DNA of 64,000 bases, taken from an uncultured bacterium (GTDB lineage: Bacteria > Myxococcota_A > Polyangia > Polyangiales > Houyiibacteriaceae). The translations under genes and the position numbers were made by a program. The notes below the pieces were generated by a model. That model was given only the letters and a program-made list of their open reading frames with translations. It had not been told where the DNA came from and did not search any database. The DNA is taken from assembly GCA_938024995.1 (NCBI GenBank), contig CALJDU010000011.1, forward strand, positions 54,625-118,624, in the 5' to 3' direction. Shown piece by piece: positions 17,850 to 25,838 of the stretch; position 1 is the first letter of the stretch, and each line of letters starts with the position of its first letter.

Positions 17850-18584
17850 ATGAACGTCATCTTCTTGGGCGCGACGAAGGGCATGGGTCGCGCGCTCGCG
17901 CGGCGCTTTGCGGAGCGCGGGGACGCGGTCTTCCTTCTGGGCCGAAGCGAAGAGAACCTCGATAAGAGCGCGCAGGATCTGCTCGCCCGGGGAGCGCCAA
18001 AAAGCGGACATGCCTATTGTGACCTGGAGCGTCTGGAGGGGTTCGCGGACGCGCTCGATGCTGGGATCGCGACGCTCGGGAGCGTCGACTGTGTGGTCGT
18101 GACGGCCGGGCTCTTCGCGACCCAAGACGAGCTCGAGCGCGACGCTGTCTTGGCGGCGCGCGTGCTTCAGGTGAACTTCAGCAACACGGTCGTCTTTTGT
18201 GAAGCCGCACGTGAACGATTGCTCGCGGCGGGCGGGGGCACGCTCTGCGTTTTCTCGTCGGTCGCAGGAGAGCGCGGGCGCAAGCCGGTCGTGCTTTATG
18301 GCGCGAGCAAGGCCGGGCTCTCTGCGTACCTCGAAGGGCTCGACCACAAGTTCCGCGCGCAAGGCCTCAAGGTCGTGACCGTGAAGCCGGGGTTCGTGAA
18401 GACCGGGATGACCGACGGACTCAAGCCGCCGCCCTTCGCCGGCGAGCCGGACGAGGTCGCGGGCATCGTGATCAAGGCCATCGATCGGGGTGACCCGGTG
18501 GTCTACGCGCCGGGCCCATGGCGGTTGGTGATGGCGGTGATCCGTCGCCTGCCGCGGGCGGTCATGCGGCGCGTGGGGTTCTGA
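17850..18584 (+). CDS. Short-chain dehydrogenase, DprE2-like
   Basis: 244 aa Rossmann-fold oxidoreductase. The cofactor loop GATKGMGRALA begins at residue 7. The catalytic Ser is in FSSVAGERG and the YxxxK pair in LYGASKAGL near residue 152. PGFVKTGMT follows the active site as in other classical SDRs. A hydrophobic, basic C-terminus (LVMAVIRRLPRAVMRR) suggests membrane association, as in DprE2, which reduces decaprenyl-phosphoryl-2-keto-erythro-pentofuranose to the arabinose product. The link is supported by a DprE1-like gene at 20045-21376, 1.5 kb away but on the opposite strand. Exact substrate unproven; a general polyprenyl-sugar or lipid reductase is the alternative. Confidence 0.8.
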   Translation: MNVIFLGATKGMGRALARRFAERGDAVFLLGRSEENLDKSAQDLLARGAPKSGHAYCDLERLEGFADALDAGIATLGSVDCVVVTAGLFATQDELERDAVLAARVLQVNFSNTVVFCEAARERLLAAGGGTLCVFSSVAGERGRKPVVLYGASKAGLSAYLEGLDHKFRAQGLKVVTVKPGFVKTGMTDGLKPPPFAGEPDEVAGIVIKAIDRGDPVVYAPGPWRLVMAVIRRLPRAVMRRVGF

Positions 18585-18633
18585 GTTCGTAGCGGGCACC
18601 GGTGGACTCTCGCTGATCCGGTACACTTGCGAT

Positions 18634-19101
18634 GTGGACGACGCGGTGTGTGATCGAGGTGCGGCGTTGACGGCGCCGTGGATGCTCGCCGCGTTGACGC
18701 TCTGGGCCCTCAACGATCACGTGCTCAAGGCTGCGTTCCACAACGGCTGGACGGGCAAGCTGAGCGACGTCGCGTGTCTCATCGCGATCCCTGTCTTGTG
18801 CGCCGGCGGGTATGAGCTCTTCGCGCGGTCACCTCGTCGATCACGGTCGCGCGCGATCTTGATCGGGAGCGCTGTGACCGCGGGCGCGATCATGGCGCTC
18901 ATCAACACGCTCCCCTTCGCTGCAGATGCTTACCGCGCCCTGATGGGGATCGCGCGCTATCCGCTCGACGCGACGTTCGCGTTGATCACGACGGGGACGA
19001 GCGTGCCCTATCGAATGGTGGAGCTGACGATGGACGCCACCGACCTGCTCACGGTCCCGGCCGCCGCGGTTCCGGTCGCGCTCGCGCGAGGGCGCTCATG
19101 A
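18634..19101 (+). CDS. Hypothetical membrane protein
   Basis: 155 aa from a GTG at 18634. Several hydrophobic segments are seen: WMLAALTLWALNDHVL, VACLIAIPVLCAGGY, ILIGSAVTAGAIMALI and a weaker one near the C-terminus, so three or four membrane helices are likely. No family is recognised. Its stop overlaps the start of the next gene by 4 bp (ATGA), so the two are translationally coupled. Confidence 0.7.
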   Translation: MDDAVCDRGAALTAPWMLAALTLWALNDHVLKAAFHNGWTGKLSDVACLIAIPVLCAGGYELFARSPRRSRSRAILIGSAVTAGAIMALINTLPFAADAYRALMGIARYPLDATFALITTGTSVPYRMVELTMDATDLLTVPAAAVPVALARGRS

Positions 19102-19547
19102 AGCGTGACTTCGTGCGCGCTTCTGTTCTGTTCGCGGGCCTCGTGACGCTCACCGCGACCAGTGCTCCCGAGCAGTTCAACGACCGCAGCGAGCTCGAGA
19201 TTCGGGGAGGCCAAGTACTGGTCGCGCGGATCACAGGGATCAACAAGCCGGACCTCGTGAACTCGTCGCTCCGCATCAGCGCCGCGACCGCGGACGCGGG
19301 ACCCTCCGGCGCGGCGAGCTTCATCGATCCGCGTACTGGGGAGGCCACCTCATCGATTCAGGACTGGCACCTCTTGTGTGACGGCTTCGACGTCGACCCC
19401 GGGGCCCCGTGCGAGCTTCGCTTCGAGACGAGCGGGGACGCGCTCGCGCGCTCGGACCTGAGCATCAACGGCGACGTTCAATCCGGACTGCTGGGCTGCA
19501 CCCCGCCGATGGATCCGGACAGCGCGCTATCGGTCACGATTGAGTAG
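19098..19547 (+). CDS. Small secreted protein, paralogue of the next gene
   Basis: 149 aa. A signal peptide of about 23 residues (SVLFAGLVTLTATSAPEQF) precedes a beta-rich domain with IRGGQVLVARITGINKPDLVNSSL and FIDPRTGEA, closing with one Cys pair (HLLCDG...PCELRF) and GLLGCTPP. The same layout, including ELxGGDxI..L.GxNxPxxVxSS, IDPRTxEx and a final GCxxxxxPIDS-type segment, recurs in the gene at 19599, so the two are tandem duplicates. Function unknown. Confidence 0.7.
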   Translation: MKRDFVRASVLFAGLVTLTATSAPEQFNDRSELEIRGGQVLVARITGINKPDLVNSSLRISAATADAGPSGAASFIDPRTGEATSSIQDWHLLCDGFDVDPGAPCELRFETSGDALARSDLSINGDVQSGLLGCTPPMDPDSALSVTIE

Positions 19548-19598
19548 CGCACCACTTTGCTTGAGAGCACTGAGATACTTGAGACTGAGAGAAACGAA

Positions 19599-20036
19599 AT
19601 GACCCGGACTCACGCCTCGCGAATCTTCCTCCTCGTCTTCGGTGCGCTCATCCTCATCGCGACCAGTCCCGCGGAGGGCTTCCGCGAGGAGCAGAGCGTT
19701 GAGCTCACGGGGGGCGACCAAATCACGCTCACCTTGTCCGGTCTCAACGAGCCGGAGCATGTCGAGTCCTCCATCACGCTCGCGACGGCTCCCGATGCAG
19801 GATCAGAAGCGGACCTGATGTTGATTGATCCGCGAACGTCAGAGCCAACGATTCGAATCAGCAACTGGGTCGGGCTCTGCGGAAGCGGCTCGAACTGCAC
19901 CGTTGAGGTCCAGACCACCGGCACCGAGACAGGTCGGGTGCAGGTGCTCGTCTCTGCGCCGAATCAAACGGGCTGCGAAGGGCGCACGCAACCGATCGAT
20001 TCGATCGGGGCGCTCGGCGTTCGCGTCGACCCCTGA
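19599..20036 (+). CDS. Small secreted protein, paralogue of the previous gene
   Basis: 145 aa from the ATG at 19599 (MTRTHASRIF); a frame extension to 19557 lacks signal-peptide character. The signal peptide (FLLVFGALILIATSPAEG) is followed by SVELTGGDQITLTLSGLNEPEHVESS and LIDPRTSEPTI, matching the preceding gene. One Cys pair is in LCGSGSNC and another Cys lies near the end. It ends 8 bp before the convergent DprE1-like gene. Function unknown; a secreted beta-sandwich is inferred. Confidence 0.7.
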   Translation: MTRTHASRIFLLVFGALILIATSPAEGFREEQSVELTGGDQITLTLSGLNEPEHVESSITLATAPDAGSEADLMLIDPRTSEPTIRISNWVGLCGSGSNCTVEVQTTGTETGRVQVLVSAPNQTGCEGRTQPIDSIGALGVRVDP

Positions 20037-20044
20037 GCCGCTCG

Positions 20045-21376
20045 CTAGCTACCGAAGAGCCGCATTGACTGCGCGCTCGAGAAGCGGCGCTCGGGATCCC
20101 ACTCGTCGCGGATGTCCGTGAAACGCGCGACCCGTTCTCCGTCCATCGCGCGGTAGTGCTCGGCGGTCGTGAACGAGTCCTTCGCGAGGTAGATGCGTCC
20201 ACCCTCGTTCAACACCAGCTCGTTGAGCTTGCTGACCAGCTCCGGGGTGTGCGCACGGATCGGAATGTCGAGCGCGATGGTGACGCCGGGCTTCGGGAAC
20301 GAGAGGGTGCCGAAGCTCTGCCGACCGAAGTCTTTGATGACGCAGAGGAACGACGCGGCTCCGTGTTTGCTGAGCTCCGTGAGCAGTCGACGTGAAGAGC
20401 CATGACCGGCGCTCCGCGGCAACACGCACTGGTACTGCGTGAACCCGCGACGGCCGTACATGCGGTTCCACTCCAGCATGAAATCGAGCGGGTAGTAAAA
20501 CGTCTCCGGCGAGACAAACCCGCGCTTCACGCGAGGAACGTGGCGACGGAAGTAGAGCTCGTTGAAGGCGCGAACGCTGAGCGGGCCGAGCGCCCAGCCC
20601 GGGAAGTCGAAGGGCAGCTTCATGCGCGGGAGCGTGAAGGGGTCCTTTCGGGGCGCTTCGTCCTTCTCCGCCCAGCGGCCGCACATGAGGATGCCGCGCC
20701 CCATGTTCTTGCCGCCGCTCACGCAGTCGATCCAGCCGACCGTGTACGGCCACTTGGTCGCGGCTTCTTCGAGCGCGTGTTGGAAGGCATCGATGTCGTC
20801 GATGCGCGTTGTCTCTTGGTAGATCCACGGGGACGGGATCCGCTTCATGTGAAACTCGACCTCGAGGATGTGGCCGGTCAAACCGATGCCGCCGACGGTG
20901 CCCTCGAAGAGCCGCTTGTTCTCGATCTGGCTACACGTGACGATCTCGTCGCTCGCCACGCGCATGCTCAGCTCCGTGACGTGGTCACCGATGTTGCCGG
21001 CGACGTGTTGGTTCTTTCCGTGGACGTCGGCCGCGACCATGCCGCCGAGCGTCACGAACTTCGTTCCCGGCGAGACCGGGACGAACCAACCGCGCGGGAT
21101 GAAGACGCGGTTGAGCTCCGAGAGAGAGAGGCCAGCTTCGGCGCGCATCAACCCCGACGACGTATCGAACGAGAGGATGCGGTCGGCGAGCGTGGTGTTG
21201 ATCGCGAGGGGACGGTCCGCGTTTGGGAGCGAGGAGTCTCCGTAGCTGCGGCCGAGCCCGCGCGCGATGGAGACACCTTCGGTCGCGCTGAGGGTCTCCA
21301 AGTTTTCCGAACGGACCTCGCGACCCTCTACGGCGTGTCGGCCCCAGCCGGCGAGCGTACTTTCCTTGTCAGCCAC
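20045..21376 (-). CDS. FAD-binding oxidoreductase, DprE1-like
   Basis: 443 aa from a GTG at 21376. A VAO/PCMH FAD domain has GLGRSYGDSSL near residue 40, PVSPGTKFVTLGGMVAADVHGKNQH (the HGKN motif near residue 120) and EGTVGGIGLTGHI. The C-terminal half resembles the ALO/DprE1 substrate domain, with YPLDFMLEWNRMYG and IYLAKDSFTTAEHY; the latter holds the Lys equivalent to Lys418 of mycobacterial DprE1. The site aligned to DprE1 Cys387, recalled from memory, reads TIALDIP here, with Ala in place of Cys. It probably oxidises the 2-hydroxyl of a polyprenyl-phosphoryl pentose, with the SDR at 17850 as partner. Convergent with the small secreted genes and divergent from the bactofilin gene. Confidence 0.85.
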   Translation of the reverse strand: MADKESTLAGWGRHAVEGREVRSENLETLSATEGVSIARGLGRSYGDSSLPNADRPLAINTTLADRILSFDTSSGLMRAEAGLSLSELNRVFIPRGWFVPVSPGTKFVTLGGMVAADVHGKNQHVAGNIGDHVTELSMRVASDEIVTCSQIENKRLFEGTVGGIGLTGHILEVEFHMKRIPSPWIYQETTRIDDIDAFQHALEEAATKWPYTVGWIDCVSGGKNMGRGILMCGRWAEKDEAPRKDPFTLPRMKLPFDFPGWALGPLSVRAFNELYFRRHVPRVKRGFVSPETFYYPLDFMLEWNRMYGRRGFTQYQCVLPRSAGHGSSRRLLTELSKHGAASFLCVIKDFGRQSFGTLSFPKPGVTIALDIPIRAHTPELVSKLNELVLNEGGRIYLAKDSFTTAEHYRAMDGERVARFTDIRDEWDPERRFSSAQSMRLFGS

Positions 21377-21478
21377 GTTCTGGGTCTAGCAGGTTGCGGG
21401 GAAAGTCGCAGCGCCACTCAATCAAACCGATCGCCGCTCTAGTTGACCTCTCTGCACTCCGCGGACACAGTCGCGCCC

Positions 21479-22039
21479 ATGTCCGACGACGTCATCGGCC
21501 TCGGCGAAATGAACGCGCTTCTGGGCCCTGGTACCACGTACAAGGGCAAGCTCACGTTCGCGGGCCGAGTGCGCCTCGAGGGCAAGTTCGAGGGCGAGAT
21601 CTTCAGCGACGACATGCTGATCGTCGCCAACGGGGCGGAGATCAAAGCGACCATCGATGTCGGCACCTTGATCGTCTTGGGCGGCGAGGTCCACGGCGCG
21701 GTACGTGCCCGTCAGCTGGTCGAGTTGCACAACCCCGGGCAGGTCCACGGCGACATCGAGACCCCTCAGATCTTCATCGACAAGGGCGCAGCGTTTTTCG
21801 GCAAGTGCACGATGACCGAGGGAGAGCCGAGCGTGCACGAGATGGAACCGAAGAACGCGCCAGAGGGAGCCGCTTCGAAGGAGGCCGGCGCGGAGACGAC
21901 GGAGACGACGGAAACGACGCCCGAGGCAGAGCCGGGACGCGAAAAGCCCACAAACCCCGATGGCCGCGCGACCGAGGCGGACGATGACGAGTCGTTTTAC
22001 CAAGCGTTCGCGGGCGAAGAGACCCACGAGGCGGAGTAG
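21479..22039 (+). CDS. Bactofilin
   Basis: 186 aa from the ATG at 21479. The N-terminal 110 residues are a bactofilin right-handed beta-helix (TYKGKLTFAGRVRLEGKFEGEI, ANGAEIKATIDVGTLIVLGG, GQVHGDIETPQIFIDKGA). Bactofilins polymerise without nucleotide into cytoplasmic or membrane-bound filaments used in cell shape, chromosome positioning and motility in myxobacteria. The tail is acidic and Thr/Glu-rich (ETTETTETTPEAEP), low in complexity and likely disordered. The start lies 102 bp from the divergent DprE1-like start. Confidence 0.93.
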   Translation: MSDDVIGLGEMNALLGPGTTYKGKLTFAGRVRLEGKFEGEIFSDDMLIVANGAEIKATIDVGTLIVLGGEVHGAVRARQLVELHNPGQVHGDIETPQIFIDKGAAFFGKCTMTEGEPSVHEMEPKNAPEGAASKEAGAETTETTETTPEAEPGREKPTNPDGRATEADDDESFYQAFAGEETHEAE

Positions 22040-22058
22040 CGCACCCGTTCCGGTGCGC
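22039..22058 (+). other. Hairpin directly behind the bactofilin stop
   Basis: GCGCACC and GGTGCGC pair perfectly around a 6-nt loop, beginning at the last base of the stop codon. There is no T-tract, so it is not a classical terminator; it may reduce read-through into the next gene or stabilise the mRNA end. Confidence 0.35.
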
Positions 22059-22108
22059 CCATGATTCCGGCTCTTTACTCGGTGCTGAAACTGGGTAACG
22101 TGTCGTGG

Positions 22109-22432
22109 ATGAAGGACGTTTCCCAAGAAGAGCGCTGGATGATCTGGATGGCGCAGGCACGTGAGTTTTCCGCGAAGGAGAACTTCCACGAGGCACTGGG
22201 CCGAGCGTCGCTCGTCATGGACGAGGTTGAGAACGCCTTGCGCATCGCCGACACGGACCGTCAGATCAAGCGACACAAGGCGACGCTCGCGCGCGTCAGT
22301 CGCCGCGTGGACCAGTACCGCGGTCAGCTCGAAGCCTGGAACGCCGCGATCAAGAAGCGCTACGACGCCTACGTGGCACAGGCCGACGATGAGATGAAGC
22401 GCCCGCTTCCGCTCGACCCAGATTTCCGCTGA
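22109..22432 (+). CDS. Small coiled-coil protein, hypothetical
   Basis: 107 aa from the ATG at 22109 (MKDVSQEERWMIWMAQ). The frame is open to an ATG at 22061 (16 residues longer), which lacks a ribosome-binding site and follows the bactofilin hairpin directly. The protein is all helix, rich in Arg, Lys and Glu, with heptad-like spacing (VENALRIADTDRQIKRHKATLARVS). It ends only 2 bp before the next gene, so the two are probably cotranscribed. No family recognised. Confidence 0.6.
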   Translation: MKDVSQEERWMIWMAQAREFSAKENFHEALGRASLVMDEVENALRIADTDRQIKRHKATLARVSRRVDQYRGQLEAWNAAIKKRYDAYVAQADDEMKRPLPLDPDFR

Positions 22433-22434
22433 CG

Positions 22435-23295
22435 TTGACTGACCGTTGCGCTGACGACGCTGCTCGAGCCGGTGAGCCGCTCGCCGGGTCGGCCATTATG
22501 GACACCGACGTGTTCTTCTTCTTGGAGTGCTCCACGCGCTGGGAAGAGAAGACCCTCCCGAGCATCCCGCCTCATCGTCGCGCGCTGATCACGCGCTTCT
22601 GTCAGGACACGCCGCGCAGCCGCCCGCAGCTCATTCGCCGCCCAAGCCGCCTAAAGCGAGATGGACGCGATGACGTCTTCTACATCGCGGTGACGAAGCC
22701 GGGCCACGAGCACGTTCTTGAGTTTGATCTGCGAGACACGCCGCTGGGCTCGATTCATCTCGAGCGAGCGCTCGCGGGGGAGCACCCCAAAGCGCGCCGC
22801 GTGACCGAGCCGCTCCACTTCGTCTGTACGCACGGCAAACGCGATCGCTGCTGCGCGCTCTACGGCATGGAGGTCTTCAACGCGATGATCGACGAGTCCC
22901 CGGAGACGGTGTGGCAGACCTCGCATCTCGGTGGGCATCGCTTCGCGGCGACGTCGCTTTCTCTGCCACACGGATACGCCTACGGACGTCTGTCGGCGGC
23001 GGACGGTCGCGAGCTCGTTCGCGCGCACCGATACGGCGAGCTTGGTCCGCTCAAAAAGTTGCGAGGCCGGACCTGCTACTCCTCAAAAGCGCAGGTCGTC
23101 GAGATCGCGCTTCGTGAACGTCACGGCGAGACCACCCCGGACGCCTTGCGGTTTGTTGGCGAGGAAGGCGACCGCGTCACCTTCCGCGTCGGCGTCGGAG
23201 TGGACCAGCTGCCGGTTGAGTCGATCGTAGGGCCGGACCGGATGAAGAGCTGCGGCAAGGCACCCGAGCCTCTCGTCTCGCTCCGTGCGCGGTAA
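22435..23295 (+). CDS. Sucrase/ferredoxin-like family protein (thioredoxin-fold 2Fe-2S type)
   Basis: 286 aa from a TTG at 22435. The N-terminal CADDAARAGEPLAGSA is the characteristic opening of the sucrase/ferredoxin-like family. The cluster-binding region shows FVCTHGKRDRCCALYG near residue 130 and WQTSHLGGHRFAATSL near 162, where the two Cys and two His of the family lie. The family has a thioredoxin-like fold and is thought to bind a 2Fe-2S cluster; its enzymatic role is poorly known. Soluble and probably cytoplasmic. The 2-bp gap suggests cotranscription with the coiled-coil gene. Confidence 0.85.
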   Translation: MTDRCADDAARAGEPLAGSAIMDTDVFFFLECSTRWEEKTLPSIPPHRRALITRFCQDTPRSRPQLIRRPSRLKRDGRDDVFYIAVTKPGHEHVLEFDLRDTPLGSIHLERALAGEHPKARRVTEPLHFVCTHGKRDRCCALYGMEVFNAMIDESPETVWQTSHLGGHRFAATSLSLPHGYAYGRLSAADGRELVRAHRYGELGPLKKLRGRTCYSSKAQVVEIALRERHGETTPDALRFVGEEGDRVTFRVGVGVDQLPVESIVGPDRMKSCGKAPEPLVSLRAR

Positions 23296-23442
23296 ACGCA
23301 CTGGGCCACGCTGTGTCAGCGGGCGGTCGCGCACATGTTTTCAGGAGTTTCGCCCGTGGCATTTTTGTCCGGCCGGCACGATCCCGCGGAGATCACTCGT
23401 GATCTGAGGTTGGCACTGAGTTTGCTCTAACACTCTGCCGAG

Positions 23443-23925
23443 ATGACACGTCTCCTCCTCCTTTCCCTGCTTGCAGGGCTCACGTTAGTCGCCTGCGGGG
23501 GCACCACTCCCGTAGGCGACGCGACGCTTGAGCTCGGCACTGGCGAGATCGTCTTCGAGGACATCACCTCGGACACCCAAGAGCTCCCGCTCATCATGGG
23601 AAGCCAGGGTGGCTATCACGTCTGGATGAGCTTCCGGGCGGAGGGCATCGTGGGGAACCGCGTGCTCATGGAGCTGGACGCGATCCCGCTCAGCGAGACG
23701 GCGCCGCCACCGCGTCGCGCCCCGGTGCGTGTCCACGTCGAAGAGATGCCCGGTGGAATGCACCAGCTCGTCGGCTGGCCCGCGGTGCTCGACCAGCCCG
23801 CTTGCTACGTCGACCGACCGCTCCGCATCGAGGTGTCGATCACCGATCGAGACGGACGCGTCGCGGTCGACGAAAAAACGATCATCCCGCGCTTTGACGG
23901 GGAGCTAGGGACTTGTGCCCGTTGA
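23443..23925 (+). CDS. Lipoprotein, hypothetical
   Basis: 160 aa from an ATG at 23443. The signal peptide ends at a lipobox (LTLVAC, Cys18). The mature protein is a beta-sandwich-like domain (GSQGGYHVWMSFRAEG, LRIEVSITDRDGRVA) with a Cys pair formed by QPACYVD and a C-terminal GTCAR. I recognise no named family. It is followed by a strong palindrome at 23938-23961, so it is probably a single-gene transcript. Confidence 0.75.
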   Translation: MTRLLLLSLLAGLTLVACGGTTPVGDATLELGTGEIVFEDITSDTQELPLIMGSQGGYHVWMSFRAEGIVGNRVLMELDAIPLSETAPPPRRAPVRVHVEEMPGGMHQLVGWPAVLDQPACYVDRPLRIEVSITDRDGRVAVDEKTIIPRFDGELGTCAR

Positions 23926-23937
23926 AGCGCTGGGGTG

Positions 23938-23965
23938 AACCCAAGCGCGCGCGCTTGGGTTTCTT
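23938..23965 (+). terminator. Perfect 24-nt palindrome with short T-rich tail
   Basis: AACCCAAGCGCG is followed directly by its reverse complement CGCGCTTGGGTT, then TCTT. As RNA it folds into a GC-rich stem that starts 13 nt after the lipoprotein stop. It is a good rho-independent terminator candidate, though the T-tract is short. Confidence 0.6.
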
Positions 23966-24011
23966 CGGAGCAGACCTAACCAACAACGAATCGAATCGGA
24001 ACCAACTCAAC

Positions 24012-25700
24012 ATGCGTAAATTCATCTTAGCGAGCGTCGCCTGCGCGCTCTTCCTGACGACCGGAGCACCGGCGCCAGCGGAAGCGTGCGGCGGATTCTT
24101 CTGTGGCCAGCAGCCCGCCGACCAAGCGAAAGAGATCGTCGTCTTCGGCGTCAACGAAGACACCAACACGACGGACATGATCGTCCAGGTCTCCTACATG
24201 GGCGACGCCGCGGACTTCGCGTGGGTCCTCCCGCTCGCTGAGGTGCCGGTCGATGGCAGCCTCGACACCTTCCCGATGTTCGCGCTCAACGCGCTCGACG
24301 CCCGAACGGGTCCGCAGCTCAGCCCGGACTGGGGCGATTGCTTCGATTCTGATTCCAGCGCCGCCCCGATGGCCGGCGGTCGCGCGGAAGAAGACGGCGA
24401 CGTCACGGTTCACACCCGGGAGAACGTCGGCCCGTACGACGTCGCGGTGCTCGAGTCGGAGAACGCGGACGCGCTCATCGAGTGGCTCCGCGACAACGAC
24501 TTCCGCGTCACTTCAGCGATGGAGCCGTACATGACCGCGTACACGGAGGAGGGCATGAAGTTCCTCGCGCTCCGCCTTCAGCCCGAGTCGAAGGTCAGCG
24601 ACATCGCGCCCTTCAAGCTCACGCTCCCGGGCACCAGCCCCGGCATTCCGCTTCGCCTCACCAGCATCGCCGCGGAGCCCGAGATGGGCATCCTCACGAT
24701 CATCTTGGGCAGCCAGCGCTACCAGGGCGCGAACTGGGGCAACGTTGAGGTGCCCGACGACTACCTCGCCTACGACTGGACCACGGGTCGTCACAACTGG
24801 CCGGTCGCGGTCGCGCGCGTCGTCGACGAAGCGGGCGGTCAGGGCTGGGTCACCGAGCTCGCCGGGAGCAACGCCGAGTGGATCGGTCTCCTCGAGCGCA
24901 CCATGCCGTCAGACCCCGAGCAGGCCGAGGCCATCAGCGACCTCTTGGGCCTCATGCGTCCCCACGCTTACATCACGCGTCTCTACACCCGCCTCTCCGC
25001 GGAAGAGATGACCAGCGACCCGACCTTCCGCCGCTCGGCCGGTGAGGACGTCTCGCGTTTCCGCACCATCCCGAGCGATGGTGAGACCTCGTGCGGTGGC
25101 TGGTGGGGTCCTGGCGAAGCGGACACCCGCGCTGATGCCGACCCCTGCGCGTTCGTGACCTGTGGTGCGGGCGGACGCTGCGCTGAGGTCGAGCGCGCTG
25201 ACGGAACCATCGTCGCGGGTTGCGCGTGTGTGCCCGGCGCGACCGCGCGTACGACGACATCCCCGAGCGGTGGCGCGACCACCATCTGTCAGGATCAGTC
25301 GATGTCCTTCCTCAACGCGGGCGACGTCGAGCTTCCCGGCGCGACCCCGATCCCGGACGCCTGCATCGGCTTCGAGTGTGGCTCCCACGGCACCTGCGTC
25401 GCGGTCAACATGACCCCGACCTGTGTGTGCGACCAGGGTTACGTCGCCCTCGGCGCGTTCACCGACGAGGGTGGCCGTCTCACGAGCTGCGTCGCGCCTC
25501 GCGAGCGGGTCGGCGCCAGCTTCTACGACCGTCGTCTGCCGGAGCGCTCGTTGGAGCTTCCCACCGGCCGCACCGACACGATCCTCCCGGCGCCGACCGA
25601 CATGGTCGACGCGGGCTGTTCCGCCGCGGGCGGAGCGGGGGGGCACGCGGGCTGGCTCGCCTTTGCGGCGCTCGGTTTGATGCTCCGCCGCCGTCGCTAA
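24012..25700 (+). CDS. DUF2330 protein with EGF-like modules and MYXO-CTERM tail
   Basis: 562 aa from the ATG at 24012 (MRKFILASV); the frame is open further upstream through the terminator, which excludes that part. The signal peptide is followed by CGGFFCGQQPADQAKEIVVF and FAWVLPLAEVP, the opening of DUF2330 proteins. Residues about 370-500 hold Cys-rich, EGF-like modules (CAFVTCGAGGRC, CIGFECGSHGTC). The end is a MYXO-CTERM-type signal: CSAAGG, then a short membrane helix (GWLAFAALGLML) and RRRR, by which myxobacteria sort proteins to the cell surface. Function unknown; surface-exposed. Confidence 0.88.
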   Translation: MRKFILASVACALFLTTGAPAPAEACGGFFCGQQPADQAKEIVVFGVNEDTNTTDMIVQVSYMGDAADFAWVLPLAEVPVDGSLDTFPMFALNALDARTGPQLSPDWGDCFDSDSSAAPMAGGRAEEDGDVTVHTRENVGPYDVAVLESENADALIEWLRDNDFRVTSAMEPYMTAYTEEGMKFLALRLQPESKVSDIAPFKLTLPGTSPGIPLRLTSIAAEPEMGILTIILGSQRYQGANWGNVEVPDDYLAYDWTTGRHNWPVAVARVVDEAGGQGWVTELAGSNAEWIGLLERTMPSDPEQAEAISDLLGLMRPHAYITRLYTRLSAEEMTSDPTFRRSAGEDVSRFRTIPSDGETSCGGWWGPGEADTRADADPCAFVTCGAGGRCAEVERADGTIVAGCACVPGATARTTTSPSGGATTICQDQSMSFLNAGDVELPGATPIPDACIGFECGSHGTCVAVNMTPTCVCDQGYVALGAFTDEGGRLTSCVAPRERVGASFYDRRLPERSLELPTGRTDTILPAPTDMVDAGCSAAGGAGGHAGWLAFAALGLMLRRRR

Positions 25701-25729
25701 CGAGACGCGCGATACGTCGCGACAACTGG

Positions 25730-25758
25730 AAACGGACCGCCGCGCGCGGTCCGTTTTT
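25730..25758 (+). terminator. Rho-independent terminator behind the DUF2330 gene
   Basis: AAACGGACCGC and GCGGTCCGTTT form an 11-bp perfect stem around a 5-nt loop, and the run of T continues to 25758. It begins 29 nt after the stop of the DUF2330 gene. Confidence 0.9.
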
Positions 25759-25838
25759 GTTTAATGCTCTTCGTCTCGCTGAAGAGCATCTTTCGCGGTG
25801 CTCTTTGATCCCGCACGGCTCCCTCGTACAGTCAGCGC

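Noticed and set aside
20402..21442. 346-aa open frame on the plus strand
   Set aside because: It is antisense to the DprE1-like gene, which has conserved FAD and substrate motifs.
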